Positions 37,410 through 47,790 of a DNA stretch of 64,000 nucleotides are shown here, piece by piece (position 1 is the stretch's first letter; each line of letters starts with the position of its first letter). Position numbers and translations under genes: made by a program. The notes under the pieces are model-generated. The model did no database searches and was not told the DNA's origin. It was given only the letters and a program-made list of their open reading frames with translations. This DNA comes from Dermanyssus gallinae (taxonomy: Eukaryota > Arthropoda > Arachnida > Mesostigmata > Dermanyssidae), in contig QVRM01005378.1 in NCBI GenBank assembly GCA_003439945.1, positions 110,001 to 174,000 of the forward strand. The letters are read 5' to 3'.

Positions 37410-39530
37410 AGCATCTGGTGCGTTCATCACCGTTAAGTGCTCTACGGTTATAACCTGAAATACATAGTAGTTTTTGCTAGAAGAAAGTGTAGACATGTTT
37501 GGTTATCATTTCCCGTGGGTCACGACAATAGATTGTTTCGAAAAAAATCACTCCAACCGCTACGGCGGTCGTTGCTAATTCATTAAGTACGATCTTTGAA
37601 GCATCATGGTTTCGTTGGGTACGCGATAGCGCCGCGGCTAGTTTGAACTGTCGGAAAAGCAACGCGCCGAAGGACACCGCTTGCAGTATCCGGCCCGGCA
37701 GGAAGAAGCGAGTCTGCGAAGTGTTTAGAGACTAATCGAGGGTGTTCGCGTTATCTAGCGTTGTGGCTGCAAGGACAATGCGTACGGCGAGTAACAGTAG
37801 CAGTAATAGCAGTAGTCCCGCCTGTAATTCTGTCTATCAGTCAGTGCGCATAACAGAAATGCTGTCCTGCCTTTGATAGGAAGAGATGAGAGGTACTTTA
37901 CAGTTGCACATCAGTGGTGGCCGTCAAGGGCATTCCAGTACCGTACCTGTATATTTGTACGCCCTGAAAAAGGCTCGCAGCTTTCATCAATTTAGCGTCC
38001 GTATCGGTTATAACCGTAAACGAAAGTTTCGCCTCTTATCGAAAAGTCAAACAGCAGTTAATAATCCAGCGGCGGTCGTAGCCCGTGGCCCATTGCTAAT
38101 TCCAACATGACCATTGTCTTGAACTCGAAATGCTGTCATACGAACGGTGGCCGTACGATGTACAGCTTTGTGCCCCCACATAAAGCACGGTCGTTCCTTC
38201 ATGACCGCCACGACACCGACAGTAGCTATATTGCTGCTATTTAAATGCTGCTATGACTGCTATTTTGAGGTACTGCCCACGGCCAATTGGACGGATCGTG
38301 CTAAAAGATTAAAGAGCTGGATGACAATAGCCTCGTAAGCTTCGGCAGTCCTGGGGCGCAAGGATGTCCTCTAGTCGCTAGACCATGTAGTAAGTTTAGT
38401 CTCAAACGGCAAATCTCGGACTTAGTTAGATTAGTCCTGGACGGCATGTCCCGGCCCACGCGTGAGGCGTAGAAGCATGTAGTTTAGTAGGTAGGTCAAC
38501 GTCACGACTCGCACACTATTCAGTATCGTGATGTTGGGCGTACATTAGTAAGCATTAACCTCCATAAAGAAAAACTGCTGCTGCTGCTATTACTGCTATT
38601 TGTATTGGTACTTCAATGGTCGAATCAACAATGGCCGATTTAAGGTGGAGACGCTTAAGGTATAGTAGAAATGGGCCAATCAACACTGGCAGTAGTAGTA
38701 GTTCATTGTAGTAGATTGTTGTGTTTGCTGTAACTGTTGGTATTGTTGATCTGTTCGCTAAATCGTTGGCAATTCCGTTTCAGATGTGCTTAGTTAGCAT
38801 AAGGGGAAAACGACTGTGCCCCGAAATAAACGACTGTGCGCTTGCCTAGTCTAGACACGCGTGTTAGTAGATTGGACAGCTGCTTGGTCCCGTGAAAATT
38901 CCACTAAATGTGCCCCACACTATAGGACAGGTGATACGGTAATGCGCCGCTATTTCGATAGATGCTAGCGTCTCCTCGTGTGTGGCTGGGCTAAGTATAT
39001 ATATATATATATTTATATATATGTGCCTAGCGTGTGCAGGTGTTTGCGAGTATAGCTCTATCTGTGTATAGGCGTGCGGCGTTTGTATATGTGTGTGTGT
39101 GTGTGCGCGCGTATACCTATGTCTAAGCCGGGCGGTGCGCCTCCTGGTGCCTCCCGTGCGCCATCGCGCCTCTGTACGCCCCCTTGGTTGTTGGACGAGT
39201 GAAGTGGTGGCGGGAGGGGGGGTGGGGTGACTTTGATCTTCATCGTCTCCGCGTCATCTGTGGCTCATCGGTGGCATGGTATGGTGGCCTGGCATCTACT
39301 TACCGCTGTGTCGTTACCAAACGCCTGCCTTTACAGCTGCTACGGTGGCGAACACTGACTGGACTGGGTCGACGACGACGACTACTGCTGCTGCTACTAC
39401 GGCGACTGAATGGCGGGCAGAGTGGACTTCTGACTACGGACTATGAAGTCTGTGGGTAAAGGGGGCCCGTGCACAAAGACCCCGACGTTGGAGGCAATCT
39501 GCCAAAAACCAGCAGCAGCAGCAGACAAAA
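37410..39530. other. No gene recognised
   Basis: Contains AGT/GTA triplets near 37796-37815, CTG triplets near 38577-38600, a TA run near 38996-39020 and a TG/CG run near 39086-39112. Open frames at 39058-39459 are short and without domains. Confidence 0.5.
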
Positions 39531-39990
39531 GCAGGAGAGCATTAGAGAGAATGATGACAGCTAGGAAGACAGCTATAGACAGAGTGGAAGAAAAAAAGAG
39601 AGAGAGAAAGAGAGATTTTAAGTTAGCGAGAGCAAACAGAGAGACAAAGGGGGGATCAAATGGAAGAGGAGAATTGAGAAGAAGTGAGCAAGTGTGGCAG
39701 TAGTGAAACGGAGGCGGATAAAAAATAAACGTTAGATAGGAGGCACAAAAGAAGGATACGGGGCCGACGAAAAACTAGAGGGTCTATCAAGCAACGGCAC
39801 ATATAGGAGAAATAGATGATAGTAACCTTGCCGAGCGGCGGGCAACACGGAATGATGGAGAGATCGAGCAGAATGTGCGACAAAGAAAGAGAGCGATAGA
39901 TAGAGATAGAGAGAAAGAAAGAAAATCAAAGTCAAAGGGATGAGTGAAATGGAAAAGGAGAGAAATAAAAGGAATAAAGGCGCCTCTATG
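39530..39990. repeat. Purine-rich tract of about 450 bp
   Basis: The plus strand is strongly enriched in A and G (AGAGAGAAAGAGAG-type sequence) over most of the interval, with only short pyrimidine interruptions near 39775-39855. The minus-strand open frames across it are the resulting Ser/Leu/Phe-rich translations. Confidence 0.8.
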
Positions 39991-40439
39991 CTCGGAGAGT
40001 GGGCAAGTCTCGGCGGCATACGGCGTGATCGCAACTGTCGGACAACGGCTGTTTCCCGCTTGGTTTCCCGTCATCCCGGATGACGACGACGACGACGAAG
40101 ACGACTTCTTGCCCGCTCGCGACTATGCGGTCTTGGGCCTGCAGCCATCGGACGGGCCTGGCCAGGTCGGGGGTTGCTGCCCCCAGCCTGTTCCAGCTGC
40201 TGGAGGCTTGCCGATCTTGAAGCTGCTCCTGCTGATGATGATGAAACGACGGGTGACTTAGCGTGCCGCTCGTTCATAGATCACCGGGCTACGCACGACC
40301 TGACTCATCGCCAACCATCGACCAACATCGGCAGAGCGACAAACGAAGCTGGCTGACGCCTGCGGAAGCCGCCGCCCTGGCTGGTGGAGGCAGCGCGCCT
40401 GCAAAGACTTGACGCTTCATGCAGCCGCCGACGTCATAT

Positions 40440-40560
40440 AATGGTGGTGTTGTTGTTGCTGTTGTTGTTGTTGCTGCAGCTGCTCTGGTTGTTGTTGTTG
40501 TTGCTGCTGCTGCTGCTCTGGTTGTTGTTGTTGTTGTTGTTTGTTATTGTTCTTGTTCGT
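40440..40560. repeat. GTT/GCT triplet array
   Basis: Imperfect GTT and GCT/CTG triplets. The frames through it are poly-Leu, poly-Val and, on the minus strand, poly-Asn. Confidence 0.9.
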
Positions 40561-40599
40561 GTTGTGGTTACTATTTTGTTTCTCTGTCGCGCCCAGTAA

Positions 40600-42094
40600 C
40601 CCTCACCCCTCCCCCACACACACACCCACTCTATTCATTGATTACGGATCGTTTCTCTATATAAGGTGGACATTGCATTTTCCCTATATTTCGCTACATG
40701 AAACGCGTTATTTACATGAGCGGACCTATTTATTCTGGACTGGATTCGTACCACTTGCCGTGTGCGTCTCGTGCTCAGCATGTAGAGTGGCAACCCACGT
40801 TGGTTGGTTTTGCTATTGCGTGCGTGAAAAACACGTCTGAAATCAGACATGCTTCCGTTCGTTGTGCAGAAAACGCACAGCATTTAATACGCGGTCTCTT
40901 TCTTCGCGCTAGGATGTTGCCAACGCATCGCTTCTCCGCAAAGTTGTTTGTTCTGAAGCACGAACTGCGCGGCGGGAGCCTCAGCAAAAGCACCTCACCT
41001 TCGATCAACGGACTTAGCGGCGGAAAAATGCCGGCCGACATCTTCCGGCACGTAACATGACGTAGCACGACTTGTCCGTGACGCTCCCTACCGTTCATTC
41101 GTCACGTCACGACCTAAAGGGGCGGATGTCGTCACTGAAGGCATGATGATTCATCATCCAAATACGACGCTTCCGTACTTCAGACACAGCCGTGCCTGAA
41201 CAACAGCCGCTGCCTTGCTGATACACATGCTCGTACCGGCTCGCTGGCCCTTACCAACAACGCCTGACCACGCCCGGTCCCCTTCCGATATGACACATAT
41301 GTGTGGGTGCGTGTATTTACTTAAGTTAACTTTGAGCCACGCGGAGACCAATGCTACTAGGATACAACGAGCATCCTGGAGACGGCATCACAAACGACAA
41401 AAGACACGAGAGCGGTGCCGACAAGCACACTAAAAAGAAAAATACAACGTTATTTAAATAACTTTGTATTTTTAGCCGATCTTGCAGGCGGTGATCAAGG
41501 CCTTGATCTTCGGCACGTATCTAATATGTATGTGGAGTTTGCTCGGTGGAGTGGAGAACAGCAATCAAGTTGATACTGTTTTTTTATAGATATGATATTT
41601 TATAGATTTTATAAAAAATGCATATTATTATTAACAACTTATAGATCGGATGCTTTATTGTGCGTAGCTGCGTCACGCTCTCAAGTACAATTTTGTTACA
41701 AGTTGTGATACGAATACATATTGGCAATTGACGACATGCCAACGAGCATGTCATTAATTGCGTGTTTAAGGCATACTTTTTTTTATAACACGATGCTCTT
41801 TTGGACGCATTGAAAACACGAGTCACGGCCTATTTAGACAATGCCCGAATAGAAGGTAATTCTATTCATGGTACTGTACGTAGCCGCTATCTACCTACAT
41901 GCTTAAGTTGAAAATAAACACTCTCCTAGCTTCTGCTTCTTGTGGTAAACAAGGTGGTTAGATACAGACGGAAAACCGTTTCGTTTGTTTAGGAAGGCTA
42001 GCTGATATGAGTTTCCTCTTTCAAACGGCGCCAGCGCTTGAGATAGTCTGTCAGATTATTCAGCAAGAGTTATCTTGTGTTTTGTATGTGACAC
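40600..42094. other. No gene recognised
   Basis: A CA run near 40612-40625 and several short frames at 40635-41098 on both strands. No motif or splice structure identified. Confidence 0.5.
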
Positions 42095-43845
42095 TAATAT
42101 ATATATATATATATATAAAGCTCAACAAAGCATGCATCCGACAGAGAACTCTTGAGGAGCACGCTGTTATTCGAAACAGCGATGTAAACTCAATCCACAG
42201 ATACGTCCGCAAACGAATCTCAGTTCGTGACTATCTGGCGTCAATTATGCGACCCGATGGTTCACTAGCTTCTGATGATTATGAAAAAGCAGAGTTAATT
42301 AAAAACATATTCGCACAAACCTATCCATCGAATGATGAGCTACGTCTGCGAGATTCTGGAGTTACGCATGCTCCTGGTGGTTACGACGACTTAGTGGTCG
42401 TGAATGATGTTGACGTCACATCCGAAAACCTGCTGAAGCACCTAAGAAGCCTGAAATCTAAGACAAGCGATACCCCTGATGGGGTGCCGTCAATCGTGTA
42501 CAAACAGCTTGGAATCTCGATATGCCACCCCTTAAGCTTGATATTTCGTCGATCGCTGGAAGATTCGATTGTACCAGAGATTTTTAGAACGGCGATTGTT
42601 AGCCCTGTACACAAGCGGGGAAATAAGTCAGACCCCAAGAATAAGCGACCGATCTCGCTCACTGTTATAGCTTGTAAACTGTTAGAAAGTGTAATTTCCA
42701 TGGCTATATATCAAAACGCCGACAAACAAGGACTGATCACTAAAGAACAATTTGCTTATCGTCCTGGTAGAAGCTGCACACTTCAACTGTTGGAGACGCA
42801 GTTTGACTGGGCAGAACATGTTCACGCATCAAGGTGTTTTGACGTTATATACTTTGATTTTAAGTCTGCTTTTGAAACTGTAACACATAGTAAACTACTG
42901 GAGTTACTACCTAAATTTGGAGTAGGCACCAAAATAGTTGCATGGGTAAATGATTTCCTACGTGAACGGACCTTCCATGTACGTGTTCATGATACACTGT
43001 CAGAGAAGGCTTATGCCACCTCTGGTTGCCCCCAAGGAACCATTCTTGGGCCACTAATGTTTATTCTTTACATCAATTCGCTACAGAGTATTATTCCCGA
43101 AAACGTGCAATATAAGATCTATGCGGATGACGTTAAAATATACGGAAACGCGAACTCGGCCGAGGACTGCAAAAAACTGCAAGATACGATAAACAATTTC
43201 TATAAGTGGTCCGTTTCGCTAGATCTGAAACTATCCGTGACAAAGTGCGTTGTACTTCATTTTGGTCACGGAAATGCAGAGAACAGTTACACAATCGGTG
43301 GCCATTCTCTTGCCTCGAAAAAACTAATTAGAGACCTTGGTGTAATGACATCAATTAATATGAAGTACACCGAACACATAACAGACATTGTTTTAAGAGC
43401 AACACAGAGAGCGAACTGGATTACACGCTCATTCATACTTAGAGATCCACATATATACTCAAAACTATTTGAGGTGTACGTACTGCCGATCATAACATAT
43501 GCAGCCCCAGTCTGGAATCCATGTCTGAAAAAAGATCAGCGACTCCTAGACAAGTTATGCAGCAAATACCGACGAAAGATTGCATACAAGTGTGGAATTC
43601 CAAGCGATGACGTCCAGATTCCCAACATATTAGAAAGGCTGCGGAAGATTGACTGTGATACCCTCGCAAATATTGAGAAAAATCATACCGATCTGATGTT
43701 AAAGATGTTCAATATCATTCATACGACGACGCGTCGTGAGAAGAACATTCTTCCAAAGTTTGTAGCGACAAAGCAAACACTTAACCATATGTTCCCTTGG
43801 AGAGTAACCCGCCAACTCCATGGAAATTTGATGTTAACAGACTAA
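42007..43845 (+). CDS. LINE reverse transcriptase (ORF2 C-terminal part)
   Basis: This is the reverse transcriptase of a non-LTR retrotransposon, which copies element RNA into a genomic target. The open frame is 612 codons. The first 37 or so are non-homologous and include Ile-Tyr from the TA run, so the real element sequence starts at about 42118. Motifs in order: the connector with NIFAQTYPS, KSKTSDTPDGVPSIVYK (42460-42500), NKRPISL, RPGRSC, FDFKSAFETV with the first catalytic Asp (42853-42880), SGCPQGTILGPLMFILYINS (43020-43080) and YADDVKIY with the catalytic Asp pair (43120-43143). The thumb and C-terminal region with YVLPIITYAAPVWNP follow. This order and the YADD box fit the CR1/Jockey/Rex group; the clade is an inference. 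The endonuclease is missing, so it cannot be autonomous as read. Confidence 0.9.
   Translation: MSFLFQTAPALEIVCQIIQQELSCVLYVTLIYIYIYIKLNKACIRQRTLEEHAVIRNSDVNSIHRYVRKRISVRDYLASIMRPDGSLASDDYEKAELIKNIFAQTYPSNDELRLRDSGVTHAPGGYDDLVVVNDVDVTSENLLKHLRSLKSKTSDTPDGVPSIVYKQLGISICHPLSLIFRRSLEDSIVPEIFRTAIVSPVHKRGNKSDPKNKRPISLTVIACKLLESVISMAIYQNADKQGLITKEQFAYRPGRSCTLQLLETQFDWAEHVHASRCFDVIYFDFKSAFETVTHSKLLELLPKFGVGTKIVAWVNDFLRERTFHVRVHDTLSEKAYATSGCPQGTILGPLMFILYINSLQSIIPENVQYKIYADDVKIYGNANSAEDCKKLQDTINNFYKWSVSLDLKLSVTKCVVLHFGHGNAENSYTIGGHSLASKKLIRDLGVMTSINMKYTEHITDIVLRATQRANWITRSFILRDPHIYSKLFEVYVLPIITYAAPVWNPCLKKDQRLLDKLCSKYRRKIAYKCGIPSDDVQIPNILERLRKIDCDTLANIEKNHTDLMLKMFNIIHTTTRREKNILPKFVATKQTLNHMFPWRVTRQLHGNLMLTD
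42095..42117. repeat. (TA)n at the 5' junction of the LINE
   Basis: A short TA run immediately upstream of the retrotransposon-related sequence. The open frame reads through it as Ile-Tyr. Confidence 0.9.
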
Positions 43846-43878
43846 ACATTTCCTTAAATAAAGCGTATTAATAATAAT

Positions 43879-43883
<5 letters not shown>
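42118..43883 (+). mobile_element. 5'-truncated non-LTR retrotransposon
   Basis: The reverse transcriptase ORF starts abruptly after a TA run, without the upstream endonuclease domain. This is the usual result of incomplete target-primed reverse transcription. It ends with a stop at 43843-43845, a very short 3' UTR and an (AAT)n tail near 43868-43885. The remaining frame has no stop or frameshift, which suggests a young insertion. A longer TA array follows the tail. Confidence 0.85.

Positions 43884-43965
<82 letters not shown>
43884..43965. repeat. (TA)n array at the LINE 3' end
   Basis: About 80 bp of TA directly after the (AAT)n tail of the LINE. Confidence 0.95.
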
Positions 43966-43967
<2 letters not shown>

Positions 43968-44171
43968 AGAAATTACCCTATAGTGTTGCTCGTTCACCGT
44001 ATTGTTCGAAATCTCCAAACTTCGTGCAATACTTGAAATTTTGATTTTCACGTTCTCGGGCGCTTTTCAATTACCTAGTTTTGCCAAGGCCAGTTTTAAG
44101 ACGTTGGAGGCTGATGAGTTGAGGACATCTAAAGTATCTTTGCAGGTGTTTTGTGTTAGTACTTGGGGCCA

Positions 44172-44320
44172 GTTCTCGTCCGACGACAAGTTAAAGTGGG
44201 TTGAGGGTTCGAATTAGTTGAACTGCATTTTCGTTGTAGTCGTGCCAAGTAAAGCACCATCGTCTGGATCGCGACATTGTGTCCGCGGATTTGAGTACGT
44301 GTTTTATAGCAGGTCCCTCG
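44172..44320 (+). repeat. 149-bp direct repeat, left copy
   Basis: Matches 45502-45649 at most positions. The shared core includes CGTTGTAGTCGTGCCAAGTA, CGTCTGGATCGCGACATTGT and CAGGTCCCTCG. The two copies are 1,330 bp apart. Between them no integrase, protease or transposase could be identified. They could be ends of an unknown element or a duplicated intergenic block. Confidence 0.85.
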
Positions 44321-45501
44321 AGGTGGCCACCTCTGTGCAACCTCTAACCAGTTTCCTTTCCTATTAATTTGTATATAAGCGGAGAAGTTGTTTGTGAGTA
44401 GTCATAATGGCCCATGCCGCGTCGAAAGTTAGGTTCTCTTGTCAGCTATGTGAAGTGGTTTAGTGAAGGACATCTTGAAGTGCGTGAAATACGAAGACGT
44501 ATTAGGTGTCTCGAGTGGAGTATTCGTTAACAGCAGGAGTACTTAAAAAAATCAAGATTTCGGTTGGCTTATCTTCTTCAAGAATTGTTCAAGAAGGCTC
44601 GAATGGAGTACAATAAGCAATTGAGATTTGAGGGGGGATTTTGAACTATAACCGTTGAGATATTTCAAGAAAGTCAACCAACAAAAGAGTGTTGAGTAAG
44701 CGACCTTCGGGTGCTGGAACCTTGTTTTGCTCGTGCGTTATCTGCGGCTGGTGTTGTGCTAGGAGCGGTTATTGCAGATAGTTTGACACAATTTTGTCTC
44801 CTCTTAATGGTCCTAGTTTATGCTGGACGGCCATACGACTCCCAAGGACAGTCGTACGAAAAACATCTCCGCTTCAAGTGGATTGCTAAAGCAACTGTTG
44901 TTTATAGAACGACGAGGTCACCTTATGCAAAGCAATCAATTTTTTTGAAACCAGAACTTTATAAAGTAACTAATGGTGTTTTGTTTAAGCATAAATAAAA
45001 AAAAAAGTTATTTAAGGCAAATATGTCCTTTTTATTTCTTGTACTATTTTGTCTTCATGATATATTTTTATTGTTTTGTCGTATAACTTATAGCAGCAAT
45101 TAATCCTATCTGTGAATAGTGAATGAATGTTGCAATGTGTGATTTAAATGTGTACCAATTTTCTATCGGTTAGTTGGTTGTTATAAATATGTTGTTACGT
45201 AGTTTTAGGTATTCGTCATAAGCTACCCAACCGTAGTAGTCGCCAGTGATAATAGTCGTTTCTTGGTGGTAATTATGCAATGAATTGCTTCTGTTTTGGT
45301 AATAACACGTTCCAAGAGTTTGCGCTTGTTCATTAGGAAATGTTGATTTGCCTATTCTAGTGGGTGCACATAGTATGTAAACGTTTGATCTATGGTTTTT
45401 GGAGCTAATTAGTATAAGAACATTTCGTGGTTGTCGAAGTCCTCTATGGTATTTGACGAAAATGCTTGGGTGATCTTTAGTCAGTTTGTGCTTGGTGTCA
45501 A
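44321..45501. other. Interval between direct repeats; no gene recognised
   Basis: A minus-free, plus-strand stretch at 44410-44560 can be read as MPRRKLGS then GHLEVREIRRRI, vaguely like a Tc1 N-terminus, but it breaks at once. A 95-codon frame at 44711-44998 ends next to an A-rich stretch near 44996-45006 and has no recognised domain. Confidence 0.35.
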
Positions 45502-45649
45502 TTCTCGTCCGACAGCAAGGTACAGCGGGTTGAGGGTTCGGGGTAGTTTAAATGCATTTTCGTTGTAGTCGTGCCAAGTAAAGCACCAGCGTCTGGATCG
45601 CGACATTGTATCCGCGGATTTTGTTACGTGTTATATAGCAGGTCCCTCG
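45502..45649 (+). repeat. 149-bp direct repeat, right copy
   Basis: Partner of 44172-44320, with roughly 85-90 percent identity by eye and a few single-base differences and indels. Confidence 0.85.
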
Positions 45650-46645
45650 GCGCATTTCGTTTATATTCCAGACATATAGAGAAAATGCGTAGCACGGCCA
45701 CCGCGGCCATCACTCTAGTGGGAGACGTTACTGACATAGAACTAAAAATCAACAATATCAGGCCCTAAAAACGTTGATAAAATAAAATCTTATTTAATAA
45801 GACGCATGTTGAGCTTGCCAAAAACGCATCGGCAATGCTCGCGCTAGAATTATGCCACAAACGCACACTAGTAGAATTTAGTTCTGGACAAGATACCGTT
45901 CAGTATACAAATCATAGAAGCCTACAGAGAATTTAGAACAAACCGCAACATGGCATTTCTAATGGGTCTCTATGTCGAGGGCCCTGTTTTTTGGAGCAAT
46001 CAATGGAAACTGTCATCACAGAAAAACAGATCTATAATATGCCGAACAACATGGCATGATTACTAATCACCTTATATGACTGAGAGGATATTGTTATGAA
46101 ATTGACGAGTGCGTATGTAACTATTGTGGAGAGTGAAGTATAGTTCATTACCACAAACTCACGTGCTCGTTTATCGAAACATCTTCACTTCAATCAGATT
46201 TCAACGATATTCTTAGCCTACAAAATAATATGTGAACTATTGTATAATACTACTAAATCATGTTGAACAAAACCTGAAATAAATTGTTCCTATTACGTCA
46301 CGATTAAGATGAAACTGTGCAAAATGTGTATTGGTTGATTGATATTATAAGATGTTACTAAAAATAGACATTAATCAATAAACGGAATTTACTAATACGT
46401 TTTTCAAGATATCTTGCATTATAGAGAACATTTAAACTAAAAAAAATGCAGTTGAGATATCGTATTACTTGTTTTTTTTTCTGTTATTTTCAATTTCCTG
46501 TAATTATATCTGCCACGCTAGCCAAAATAGTTACTCGTCTAGACCTCACTGCATTGGGAATTCTGGCTATACTTAAATGTACTTTCACGCCGACAGGTTA
46601 TCTAGATCTAGAGACTATTATTCCTCCGTTCAGTTAACCGTGCGT
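45650..46645. other. No gene recognised
   Basis: AT-rich sequence with dense stops on both strands. Nothing identifiable. Confidence 0.6.
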
Positions 46646-46650
46646 GTATA

Positions 46651-47694
46651 TATATAGTCTCCTAGAAATATTTAGAAAGCGACATAGAGAATTGTAAAGC
46701 CTGTTAAAGAAACTATTTTTTTTCTATTAGAACATGGTCTCCGAGAAGCCTTGTTTTAGAGTGGGAGTGAGATTACTAAAATTTGTGACACTGCTGCACT
46801 TCCTGCAAGCAAGATGGAAGTGGCCCGAGAGGTTGGTACGAGTCGCTGTACCGTTCCACAGGGTATTAAGTGCCCAACGACTATATCCGTACCGACCGCA
46901 GCAAGTTTCAAGCTCTGCTCGATGCAGATTACAAGCGACGGGTCGTCTGCTGTTGCTGGTCTCTGTGGCAAGTTGAAGCATATCCAGAGTTTCTTGCGCT
47001 TGTGTTTTTCACCGGTTGAAGCTTGCTTTACACAAGAGGCACATCACTCATTAATGGACAAGTGAGCCCCCCCCCCCCATATGATTTACCAGCGTGGATG
47101 CATTTCTCTGTGAACGTGTGGGCTGGCTTGGTGAACAACTATCTCATAGGCCCGCACATGCTTCTAAACGTGTTGGATGGAGAAGAGCATACCATACATT
47201 CCTGATTGAACGAAAGATTACCAGGAGTAATAAAAGGCGTTCCAGAAGGTGTTTGGTTCCAGTAGGACGGAGCGCCACCGCACTCCAATCCTGCGGTACG
47301 CGATTAGCTCAACGTGACCTTGGAGAATCGGTGGATTCTGGTCCGAGGCAGGTCGATGTGCGCACCCAACCACCGTAATCGCACGAGTTAAGTCTCGATT
47401 TTTTTTCTTTGGGGTTACCTGAAGGCTTTCGTGTACAAGATTCATACGCTAAATGAAGCGGAATGCTGCAAAAGAAGCAAATTTTTCTCACGCACACGAG
47501 CGTGTGCTTAGTGCTTGTCTCCCAATGACACAGTTTGCGCTCGGACACATATGTCGGACAACAGCACCAGTGTCCCAAATTTTAGTAATTTCACTCTTAC
47601 TCCGAAACAAGACTTCTTCGAGAGCGTGCCCCATTGTAAAAAACTTCTCTGCAATTCCTAATATTGCTCTCGAAAGCTTCTCCGGTCACCCTGT
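46651..47694 (+). mobile_element. Decayed DDE element with long inverted termini
   Basis: The left inner terminus at 46736-46796 and right inner terminus at 47563-47632 are inverted copies. They share GATTACTAAAATTTG (left) and its complement, and similarity continues outward with gaps to about 46651 and 47694, giving termini of roughly 130 bp. The right end finishes ACCCTG next to TATA, as expected for a Tc1/mariner-type element at a TA site. A decayed transposase lies inside on the plus strand. Confidence 0.75.
46800..47450 (+). pseudogene. Decayed IS630/Tc1-mariner-type (DDE_3) transposase
   Basis: Blocks recognised in order: VAREVGTSRCTV (HTH), LYPYR plus a frame-shifted DYKRRV, then MHFSVNVWAGLVNNYLIGPH (47098-47157) and IKGVPEGVWFQ with DGAPPHSNPAVRD (47228-47305). 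These match a transposase family widespread in arthropods, with FSVNVWAG, LIGP and MWFQ-x-DGAPPH boxes. The catalytic Asp of DGAPPH is present, but at least four frameshifts or stops interrupt the gene. A C run of about 13 bases (47067-47079) marks one indel-prone site. It is nonfunctional as read. Confidence 0.75.
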
Positions 47695-47696
<2 letters not shown>

Positions 47697-47780
<84 letters not shown>

Positions 47781-47790
47781 TTATATATAA
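47697..47790. repeat. Long (TA)n array abutting the DDE element
   Basis: About 75 bp of TA, then interrupted TATTTATA. It begins directly at the right end of the decayed element. Confidence 0.95.

Noticed and set aside
44405..44560. Tc1-like N-terminus between the direct repeats
   Set aside because: Only a loose match to the first 40 residues, ended by a stop. No catalytic blocks follow.
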